Assembly (NCBI RefSeq): GCF_000471905.2
Contig: NW_006496825.1
Span: 1,443,750 to 1,507,749 of the forward strand
Source of the DNA: Amborella trichopoda
Taxonomy: Eukaryota; Streptophyta; Magnoliopsida; Amborellales; Amborellaceae
Direction: 5' to 3'
DNA length: 64,000 nucleotides
Shown: positions 11,501-22,600 of the stretch, piece after piece
How the letters are laid out: each line of letters starts with the position of its first letter
How positions within the stretch are numbered: the stretch's first letter is position 1
Made by a program: the position numbers and the translations under genes
The notes under the pieces: generated by a model
Told to the model about the DNA's origin: nothing
The model's database searches: none
Seen by the model: only the letters and a program-made list of their open reading frames with translations

Positions 11501-14500
11501 TAGAAAACTCCCTTGCCTTCACGGCTCGGTCCGGATCTGGTTCCATTCCTTCACTTTGCGCCTTGGTAAACACACATGAATAAGATGGCTAAATGATGGG
11601 TCAGCGACCCTGGTTTCTCGTCGCAGAACGGTCTTTATGGATATAGAGGGATGGCGGTAGGGGTTGGTTCAAGGAGAAAATGAAAACGGGGAAAGAGAAG
11701 GATAAGAAGGAGAAGAGAGGGAGAAGAAAGGAGGAGAAAAGAGAAGAAGAAGTAAGCAGTTCGACAGCCTTTCGGCGCCAACTCCTCTAGGAGGAATCAA
11801 CGACGGTACAAAACGGTATCAAACCAAAGTATGAACACCCTAGAGGATGCCTTGAGGATCGAATAATATGGGACATGCCCAAACTGGATGAACCTCGGTG
11901 GAGCCTCCTAAGAGCAGTTGAAATGTGAAAGAAGAAGGAGAAGAATAAGGATGAGGTGGAGAAGGAGAAGAGAGAAGGAAAGATAAGAGTGTTTAAGTGT
12001 ATTTTTCAACACTTGTGTCCCCGATGCGAATAAGGAGAGAGCAATTTACGACCTAGGCCCCAGGTTCCGAAATGCCTGTGGACTACGGAAGCCGTAGGTC
12101 ACTACGCCCTGATCTAGAAGTGAAATTATCGACAGTCTCAAAGTGGCCCAAGAAGGTTCCGAAACCTGCCTATAGGTCTCCGAAGAACACCTGCCAAGAT
12201 CTCCGACGAATTTAAAGCAGTGCAAAGGCAGAAACGGTTTTGAAAAATCGGCCTTTATCGTCTTGAAAAATGGACTTTATAACTACAACCCTATCACCAG
12301 AGTGCCAAATGACCGTGGGACCACCGCCATTGGATCTGAGACATCTGAAAACCCTTAGGGACCAAGGTTAGGCTTGCTCAGACGTTTTGGATCGAGTTAT
12401 GGCCAAATTACTCAAAACGAGTAGGCCTCACGCTATTATCGTGCACGCTCAGTGAACCAGTTTCCATTAATGGAAACTGTGTTTTTGGGTTTCGGCTGAA
12501 TTTTGGAAGGCCATATTTCTCTTGTCCCAGGTCAGATCAAGCTCAAATTTTGGGAGCATGGTTGTCTCGTTGACCCGAGCATTTCGATATGTGACACGAC
12601 CCATGTTGTGGCCCGAGCTGGGGGAAAAACTAGAGAGAAGATTGCGATTCGAGGCAAGGTTGCAGATTTTTCAGCAAGAGCGTGCCTCTATCGAATGGCC
12701 ACATCACGACGTTCGCACGTCAAATCGGCCTCAAACCTGATTCATTGCGAGCACAAGGTCAGAGGCTTCACCTGAGCCGAACCTCGCACGTGATGGACGG
12801 TCAGATTAGCCGCATGATATTGTCGAAGTTGTTGCAATTTCCAGTCACCGAAACCGAACTCCGGCCAAATTACCAAAATTGGAAAATGGTTGTTCGGACT
12901 CCAAATCAAGCCACGTTCGTCGCCAAACGCTCATGGCGGCATGCTCGTCAAAATACAGCGAAGAAATTGTGGAAAAACATTGAGAAACGGGCGTGATCTT
13001 GAATCAAAGATCACATGTTTCTCATGATTTTCACGTCTCGTGATCGTGGCCCAAAAGTCCGATCCATGTCTCGAAATAGGTATCTAAACGACCGTCTTTT
13101 CAAGCCGATCACGAAAAGAATAATCTTTTGGCCAGATGAAGATCGGAAGGATCTCGAATGGACTCCGGAAGGTCGCAAAGGTTGCATGGCCTTGATAGGG
13201 ACTTAATTGGAATTTCAAAATTTGTGGGTGAGGGGCAAAATCGTCATTTTGCCCCTAATTTCTTAGTTTTTTTTAATTCATTTAATTCTTATTTTTCCAC
13301 AATTAGATTAAGAATTGGGCATCCACCCATATTTGGACTTAAACTTTATAGCACGTGATGCTATGGTACAAGGACCCTTCTTGATCAATAAAAAAATATG
13401 CTTTTGCTTAAGTTTTTGAGGGGCACGTCTCACTTCTTGGAGAGAGAGAGAGGAGAGAGAAGATTCTAGCGGGTACCCTTAGCCATCCAAGTAACTTTCT
13501 CCCTCCCTTCTTTCTCTCTCTTTTTTCCTTTCTCCCTTTTCTTCTTTCCTTTCTCCTCTTCTTTCCTTTCTCTCTCTTTCCTTTCTCTTTCTTCTTCATT
13601 CCTTTCTCTCTTCTTCTTTCCCTTCTTTCTCTTTTACTTTCCTTTCTCGCACTTCTCTCTTCTCTCTCCTCCCTGTCTGGCACGGCAGTATCCACCGCCA
13701 AGCACGACATTTCTGTCTGGCACAACAGTTTCCACCGTCGAGCACGACATTTATGTCTGACACGGCAGTGTCCACCATCGAGCACGACATTTATGTTTGG
13801 CACGACAGTGTCCACCATCGAACACGACATTTCTGCCTGGCACGGCAGTGTCCACTGCTGAGCACGACATTTCTGTCTGGCACAATAGTGTCCACCGCCG
13901 AGCACGACATTTCTGTCTGGCACGGCAGTGTCCACTGCTGAGCATGACATTTCTGTCTGGCATGACAGTGTCCATCGCCAAGCATGACATTTCTATCTGG
14001 CACGGCAGTGTCCACCGTCGAGCACGACATTTCTGTCTAGCACGATAGTGTACATCGCCGAGCACGACATTTCTGTCTGGCATGGCAGTGTCCACCGTCG
14101 AGCACGACATTTCTGCCTGGCACGGCATTGTCCACCGCCGAGCACGACATTTCTTTCTGACACAGCAGTGTCCACCGTCGAGCGCGACATTTCTGTCTGA
14201 CACGGCAGTATCCACCGGCGAGCATAACATTTCTTCCCTCTCTTCCCTATCTTCTTTCTTTCTCTTTCCCCTCTTCTTTCTGTCTTCTTTTTCTCTCCTC
14301 TCCTCTTTCTCTCTTTTGCTTGTTTGACTAGATGGTAAGGTTGAGCCTTTTATCGTTGTGCCAGTCTTTTTGCCGTGCAGTTTAGTCGCCGTGCCGGTCT
14401 AACCGTCGTGCCCGTCTAGCTGCCGCACTAGAGTAGCTGCCGTGCCAGTCTTGCCGCCATGCCAACCTTGTGGCCGCGCTAGTCTTGCCGCCGTACCAGT

Positions 14501-16578
14501 CTTGCCGACTTGCTAGTCTTGCCGTCGTGCCAGTCTAGCCGCCGTGCCGGTCTAGTCGTCATGCCCGTCTAGCTGCCGCGCCAAACTAGTCGTCGTGCCA
14601 ATCTTGTCGCTGTGCCAGTCTCGCCGTCGTGTCAGTCTAGCCGCTGTGCTAATCTTTTCCTCTTTCTTTATTTTCTCACTTCTCTTCTCTTCTTCTCTCC
14701 TTCTCGTCTCTTCTCCCCCTTTGGAAGGTTTAACGAGAGCAAAGCTAACCTTCACCCCCTTCTCTTTCTTCTCTTCTCTCTTCTCTCTTCTTCTCTCCTT
14801 CGTTTAGTCTCTTCTCCCCTTTTGGAAGGTTTAGCGAGAGTCAAGGTAACCTTTACCCTCTTTCTTATTTATTTTGTCCTCTCTAAAACAAATATTTTTC
14901 TTTCTTTACCTCTGAAGAGCTAGGTGAAATCTAAACTAGCCTTCATTTTTATTTTTTCTTTCTCTACTCTCTTTCTCTGAAGAACCAGGTGAAAGCCAAA
15001 CTTCGTTTCTTAAATTCTCTATTCCCTCACTATTCTCCCCTCTTTTTGTTCTCTTTCCTCATGTACTTTCTTCATCTCATCTCCTTTCCCTCATTCTTCC
15101 ACCAAGAAAATGATGTTGTAAGTCCCCTGTTAAAAGTCGTCGGAAGGCTGTCCAATTGACATGGACCCAATGGCATCGTTCCATCATCTTCCCCTCCAAT
15201 GTACATGTTTGTGTGCATTCATTCAAAGACAAGGTGGGGTCTTCTGACCCACTTGTCTGTATTCTAATGTGTGTGTACGGTTTCAGGACAGAAGAAACAG
15301 GTCAAGGAGGCGATTCTGAACTGGCCACAGGCTAGGGGGCATTCTACGTAATCTAAGTGGGCACCCACGCGAGCAGCCTGAGTGTGTCATAGACCCATGT
15401 GAGGTGAGTCACGCCTCACGACCAAAATTTCTCTCTCACCGGTTGGTTACGCGGTTCCCGAGAGAGCGATCTCAGGTCTCTGGTCATCTCGAACCCAAGC
15501 CACGCTACCTGGTGATCTCAACCCGGAGGGCGAGATCAAGGCATCTAACCAAAGAGAAAGGGAATTGAGCAATCCGACAACCTTTCGATGCCACCTCCCC
15601 TAGGAGGAATCAATGGTTGTACAAAAAGGCATCAAACTGAAGTTTGAATACCCCGAAGGATGCCTTGAGGATCGAATACTGTGGGACAAGCTCAAATAGG
15701 AAGGACCTTGGCAGAGCCTCCTAAGAGTAGTCGAAATGTGAAAGAAGAAAGGGAAGAAGAAGAAGAAGAACAGAAGAGGAATGAAAGAAGAAGAGAAGGG
15801 AAGATAAAAGAAAAGAAGAGAGAAAAGAGAGGAGGAAGATCTATCAGAGTGGAGAGTGGGAGAAATGGAGGGTACTCCAAGGGATGAAAAGAAGGTTTAG
15901 TACTGTGGGACAAGCCCAAAACAGGACGACCCCCAGCAGAGCCTCGTAGTAGTAATATGAAAGAGGGGGAGAGAGAAGGATGAAGAGATGGGAAATGATG
16001 GAAATAGGGAGGCACTCCAAGGGATGCAAAGAAGGTTTAGTACCGTGGGACAAGCCCAAAACATGACGAAAGAAGAAGATTCAAGGGAGAGAGAATTTTA
16101 TTTAAGAGAGGAAAGGAGTTTGAAAGAGGAGAAGGTTCAAGGGAGAGAGAGTTTCATTCAAGAGAAGGGAAAAGAAGATTCAAGGGAGAGAGAGAGATTC
16201 TTTTAAGAGGGAGAAGAGAAGAAGATTCAAGAAAGAGAGATTTATTTAAGAGAGAGAAGAGAGTTTTTAAGAGAAAAAGAGGATTTAAGGGAGAAAGGGT
16301 TTCATTCAAGAGAGGAGCGTTTAAGAGAAAAAGAAGGTTTAAGAGAGAAGAGAGTTTAAGAGTGAAGGAGAGTAGAGAGTTTAAGGGAGAAGAAAAAGAG
16401 GAGAGAGTTCAAGGGAGAAGAAAGAGAGTAGAGAGTTTAAGAGCGTAAGAGAATGAGAGATTAGGGGGAGAAGAAAGCTGGGGCGGTAGCCTTGGTCACC
16501 CCCATAGGGAGATGATAAAGAGGGGGAGGAGGTGAGAGACAGGGAGATTCGGGGTGGCAGCTTGGGCCGCCCTTAGAG

Positions 16579-16617
<39 letters not shown>

Positions 16618-19600
16618 GANNNNNNNNNNNNNNNNNNNNNNNNNNNNNNNNNNNNNNNNNNNNNNNNNNNNNNNNNNNNNNNNNNNNNNNNNNNNNNNNN
16701 NNNNNNNNNNNNNNNNNNNNNNNNNNNNNNNNNNNNNNNNNNNNNNNNNNNNNNNNNNNNNNNNNNNNNNNNNNNNNNNNNNNNNNNNNNNNNNNNNNNN
16801 NNNNNNNNNNNNNNNNNNNNNNNNNNNNNNNNNNNNNNNNNNNNNNNNNNNNNNNNNNNNNNNNNNNNNNNNNNNNNNNNNNNNNNNNNNNNNNNNNNNN
16901 NNNNNNNNNNNNNNNNNNNNNNNNNNNNNNNNNNNNNNNNNNNNNNNNNNNNNNNNNNNNNNNNNNNNNNNNNNNNNNNNNNNNNNNNNNNNNNNNNNNN
17001 NNNNNNNNNNNNNNNNNNNNNNNNNNNNNNNNNNNNNNNNNNNNNNNNNNNNNNNNNNNNNNNNNNNNNNNNNNNNNNNNNNNNNNNNNNNNNNNNNNNN
17101 NNNNNNNNNNNNNNNNNNNNNNNNNNNNNNNNNNNNNNNNNNNNNNNNNNNNNNNNNNNNNNNNNNNNNNNNGATGGGCCCGGGCCAGCGACCTGGGTCG
17201 CCCCTCTAAAGAGAAGACGAGGGAGAGAGAGAGAGAGATTAGAGAAAGAGAGAGAGAAAGGAGGGGATGGGCCTGGGCCTGAGCTAGCGGCTTGGGCTGC
17301 CCTTCCATAGAGAAGACGAGAGAGAGAGATTAGAGAAAGAGAGAGAGAGCGGGGGGATGGGCCCTGAGCAGCGGATTGGGCTGCCCCTCCAAAGAGAAGA
17401 TGCGTGAAAGAGAGAAATTAGAGAAAAAGAGAGAAAGGAGGGGATAGGCCTCGGCCAGCGACTTGGGCTGCCTCTTCGTAGAGAAGACGAGAGAGAGAGA
17501 GAGAGAGAGAGTTGAGGGGACAGGCCCGGGCCTGGGCCGGGGCCTGGGCCAACGGCCTGGGGCGTCCCTCTAAAGAGAAGACGAGTGAGTGAGAGAGAGG
17601 GAGAGGGAGAGAGATAGAGAGAAAGAAAGAGAGTTTAGGAGAGACTAGAGAAAAGAGTTCGAGAGAGAAAGAGAGTTTGGGGAGAGAGAGTTCTAGAGGG
17701 AGAAAGAGAGAAAAAGGGAATTCGGGAGAGAGAAAGAGAGAAAGAAAGAGACTTCGAGAGAGAGAAAGAGAGTTCGAGAGAGAGAAAGAGAGAAAGAAAG
17801 AGAGTTTAGGAGGGAGAAAAGAGAGATAAAAGAGTTGGGAGAGAGAAAGGGAGAGAAAGAGAGTTCAGGAGGGAGAAAGAGCGAAAGAGTTTGGGGGAGA
17901 GAAAAAGAGAAAGAAAGAGAGTTCAGGAGGGAGAAAGAGAAAGAGAGTTCGAGAGAGAGAAAGAGTTAAGGACAGAGAAAAGAGAAATGAAATTGCAAGA
18001 GAGAGAGAAAGGATTGAATACCTAAGGGGCGAGCTTGTGCTCGGACTCAGTTGCTAGGCTTGGTGCCGGTCGCCTTGGAGTCCTTGAAGGGCTAGGGCCT
18101 TGAGGGGAAGGTTAGGTCCAATGGGTCAAGTGGGTTTTGTGTATGGGTTAGCTAAGGAGTATGAAGCCTTTTTGGGTTGGGTGGTATAGATTAAGGTAAC
18201 TTAAAGGAGTAGGGTGGAGTAGGGATTATAATGATCTATGGGGTGTAGGTAGGAGTGGGAGTGGGGACTATAGTCTAGGGAGTATGGGTAGTTGGGAGTG
18301 GGGCCTATAGTCTAGGGAGTATGGGTAGTTGGGAGTGGGGCCTATAGTCTAGAGAGTATGGGTAGTTGGGAGTGGGGGCTTTGGGAGTTTGGAGTATGGG
18401 AGTGGGTAGTTCAAAAGGTAAACTATCAATGGGGTAAAATATTCTCTCTCCTCTCTCAATTTAAGAATGAAGGCACCTAAGGCAAAATCAAGCTAATGCA
18501 CCTTGATTTTTCAATTATCTCTAACCTAGGGTTACAAATGAGCATAAAATATTTATATATCATCCTCTTGAAAGATGGATGGATGATAAAAGCAAAGGAC
18601 ATTGTCAACAATTAAAATTTATTGAATCAAAAAGTAAAATCCCGTTTAATTTTGCCCCTAGCCAGAATAGCAGTTCCATTTACCGAAACTGTGCCATTTG
18701 ATTTTGAATTGCCTTACAAGGGCCATAACTTCTTTGTTTTAAGCCCAATCAAGCTCAAATTTCAGAGTATTATTTATCTCATCAACGTGCACGTTTTGAT
18801 ATATGGCATGGCTCGTGACAATCCCGAATCGAGAGAAATTGTAGAGAGAAGTAAGGTTTGAAAACTCATGTGTTGCAGAATTTTTCAAAGAAGAACCTCC
18901 TCCCGCTTGAATGGCCGTATCTAGGAACCCGGCATCAGATCGCCTCAAATGTGGGTCTATTGCGACCGCAATTCTGAGGGCTTCGATTTGAGGTATAATT
19001 TGTGCAAGATTGAGGACGGACGGACACAGTATTTCAAATTACAAGGCATATTTTTCGGCGACCGGAATCCTGTTTCTTGACAACTTCCCCAACTTAGAAA
19101 ACCACGATCTGGAAACCAAATCAAGGAATTTTTATCACAAAATGACCGTGATGGTATCTTCATCAATTTATGATGAAGAAATCAATCCGAAACATCATGA
19201 AACAATCAAAATCAAGCATCAAAGATCTCAAGTCTATGGTCTTTGGCTGGATTTTCAAAGTGGATCAAAAGACCCGATTCAAGACCGAAACCATACACTA
19301 AAAGGATCATCTCATCAAGCCCGTCGTTTCTACGTCATTATTTTCATCGGAAGATCGCTGAAAGCACCCGAAAATGGCCTTAAACCATTGCTATGGCTTA
19401 TGAAACCTTTTTAGGAGCCATTTAAATAGTGTAAAACCTAAGATAAGCTAGGCCCATAATGGTCCAAAAGTGTCCAAATGAGCTGAAATTAGTATTCGGG
19501 GGTTTTTGGGCTTTCTGGATCCAATGGCGGTGGTCTGATGCTCATCTGAGACCTCAGCAATATAGTTCTAGTTAAGACGTATTTTTCAACATGATAGGGA

Positions 19601-22600
19601 GCGGTGCTGCGAAATGTAAATTTCATCCTGATCTGCTTTATCTTGATCGGATTGGGACGAAACTTGGTGGGCACTCTTAAAACACCAGATGCCACCCTTT
19701 CAAGATTTTTGAGGCCTATGAGACATCTTTTCAAATTCACTCAAAATTTGGCTAATTCAATCAATGCTCCCGTAGTCGGCAGGCATTTTTGGTTCCCACA
19801 GGACTAGTTTGTGATTGGCTCCTTCGTTATTTGTATCGGGGATACAAGTGAGTTAAAAAATATCTTACAAGTACAACTTAACTGTCAAGAAAAAAAATTG
19901 AAAATATGAAATGCTGTTCTTTATCACATGGTTAGTTTTGTTTAATATTGACTTAAGGTCTCAGAGGAAAATAATGCTAAACTTGAGACAATCGTATCCA
20001 ATCGCAGTGAAAGTATTCCCTTCATAAATTCTAAGAGGTACTTTTAGAACCGGTTTCCATCTTGCTATGACCAATGATACAAGGATGGGACTGGATGGGC
20101 TTGTCTGACATGTTGGACTGGGAATCCATCTTTGGACCGTCTTTCCTCAAGTGGTGCCTATAACCAAGGGAAAAGTATCCTATACTCTCCATGAGTATAT
20201 CCTCTACTAGTTCAGTGTGAAGCTTCACCATAAGGTACCCTTATTTTTCAAACCCCTTTTCTTCATACGCAGCAGTTCCCATTTTCTGACTGTGTTGAAG
20301 GAACACTAGATTAATCCTGATTCATTGTTTCACCTGTCTGGTTCTGTTTTTCTTCTATTAAATATTATCCTAACTCTCAACATGTGGAATAATGCTTATG
20401 GTGGTCATTCATCCAAGATTCGAATAAGCCTTGCTGACCCATGACAAGACTTGCTGACTGATGACATATGAACAAAGTGCTTTCAGATAAATATCTGGAG
20501 ACATAGTCTCAGGAATAAACAAAGTTTTTGTTTTGGATATTTTTCTTCTGCCCCTTGTTGTATGAGGGATAATTCCTCATCTGTTGAAGAAGAAGAAAAA
20601 TTAAGCAAGAAAGAAATTTGGGACTTTTAATGGTTTGTTTATTAAATGTTTCCACATACAAACTAGAGATCCCATTTATCTTTTATATTAATTAAATGCC
20701 ATGAAATTATGGTAGTGGAGATCCTTTCCCAACTTGTAAGATTCAATGGCTGAAAAAAGAATTGTTGCGTGCCATTTTTCTACATAAAAAAAAAAAATGT
20801 TTTCTTAGATAAAAATGACAAATTTGCCCCCCTTCAGTGTACTGAACTGCAGTTTTCTTTGGCAGTGTCTCAATACATATGGCTGATGGTTAGAAATAAC
20901 TATATTTGCCTCCCTTACTTTCCTAAGCAGTTGGGTGAAATGATGATCTTTCTCCACCCATATCACAAACTGATATTTGACAACAACATGAGAAACCAGT
21001 CACTTTTTCAACCATTATATGATATATGTTAGTTGTTAGTTATGGATTGTCTATGCCTTAATTTCATATATGGTTTTTCGTAATTTGCATATGGCAGCAG
21101 GTTAATACACAAACCTGTAAGAACCCATAATTTGCGACTTGCAGTTGTAAGATCAGCATATTTCCATCTGTAGATGAGCTCCAAGAACATCACTCCTCCC
21201 ATACTGGGCCCTAAAATTCAAATTAATTCCAATCAGGACTTTTGAGGATGTTCATGCCTCTTTACGTGCCTTCTTTTGGTCTTTTATGTATAATATGCGT
21301 CATTTGGTCTGTTTCTTGCAATTCCTATTGCTTTCGTATAGATCCATGTAATAGGATTGTGTCAATATATAGAATTTGGAAGTACTGAGCTAAAGAGTAA
21401 ACTGCATCACTGTTTTTTCTTTTTGCCCAGTTATCAAGTCACATGAAAGATTATTTGACCAGGACTGGACCAGCTAGTTCAGACTGGGGACCAGCCAACC
21501 TCTAACTCTTCCAGTCAGGTTTGCCCCCCTGGACTAGGATGTTAGTCCACTGGTTCGAGACTGACCTTGTTGGTCCCAATAGCCCTGTGGATTTAGTTTT
21601 CCACTGCTTTTTTGTTTTTTTATTCATTTTCGCACATTTTTAGGTGGTTCTTTTGGTCTTTCTAGATTTTCCTAGATTGGTCTTTTGGCTTAGAAGGATG
21701 GGTTTTAGTGTTTTAAAAATCTATTTCTTAGAGAGGGAAATAATTGGGCAAATTTTCTCTCCCTCTCTCTACCCAAAATACTACAATCCTAGGTCTATTT
21801 TTCCGGCCACTTTCATCTAAGATTCTTGCCATCAACCCACCCATTTGAAGTCCCAAGTAAATATATTAAACTTTTTTTTTTAATGATTAGAAAATGATAG
21901 AACAAAGTTTTTGGTTTTTTATGGTTTTTCTATAAATAAGTTTTTCTTTTCAAATAGATGCAAAATAATGTTTCTTTTGTTGATTTTAATGGTTGTTTTG
22001 TCATTATTAAGTTTGTGGTTGTATATTTTTGCTTTTTAGGAAGCCTTATATGCATGTTTAAAAAATAAATACTAATTTTTGCTTGGTTTTTCATTTTCCT
22101 TATCTTTTTTTTTTGTTCAAGGTGTTAGGTGTTAAAATAAGGCCCAGTTTAATTCTTTAATAAACTATGGAGCATAGAAGAACACTTATCCCTGATACAT
22201 TTTACTTCATTTTCAGTTTTTGGCTATTTTTTTGTTTAATACTTTAATGAAACTATAGAGTATAGAAAATAGTTGGCTATTTATCCTTGTAGTTTTGTGC
22301 CTTTCAATGGACGGAGATTTGGAGATGTGGAGTTTATGAACTTGTGGAGTTTGACCTTGTTTGATATATTTTTGTTTTTCCCCAAGTTATATTTTTATTT
22401 TTGCTGCTTCCTATTTTTTTATTTTATTTTTTAAATCCTATATTTTACGGGTCTTTTTATATTTTTCTACTTCTTCATTTTTTACCATTTCTTTTTAGAT
22501 GTGTGACAGGTCGAACTAGTGAACCAGGCCGGATCGGACGGTCTGACTGGACCGTTGCCCTCACCTATTCAGCCTCTGGTCTGGTTCTGATAACACGGGT

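Larger units (their letters stand above)
11190..19860. repeat. LTR-like noncoding repeat block inside intron c
   Basis: No reverse transcriptase, integrase or gag motif was seen. The block contains a direct repeat pair (11755-11945 with 15565-15765, sharing TAGGAGGAATCAA and GGATGCCTTGAGGATCGAAT). A second direct pair is 12430-12800 with 18640-18970, sharing TCAAGCTCAAATTT and CGATATGTG/TGATATATGG. An inverted pair is 12015-12345 with 19495-19860, sharing ACCACCGCCATTGGATC and CCCCGAT. It looks like overlapping LTRs or a large non-autonomous element with later satellite expansion; boundaries are unclear. Confidence 0.5.

Noticed and set aside
13408..14230. Cys/Arg-rich frames resembling a repetitive secreted or zinc-binding protein
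   Set aside because: Explained by the 40-bp minisatellite with frame rotation; overlapping frames exist on both strands.
13677..14236. Regular repeats considered as a CRISPR array
   Set aside because: Units are contiguous 40-bp tandem repeats without distinct spacers, in a plant nuclear context.
16496..17308. Open frames of 240-270 residues on both strands
   Set aside because: They run through the N gap; the flanking codons are GA/CT low-complexity, so no protein can be claimed.
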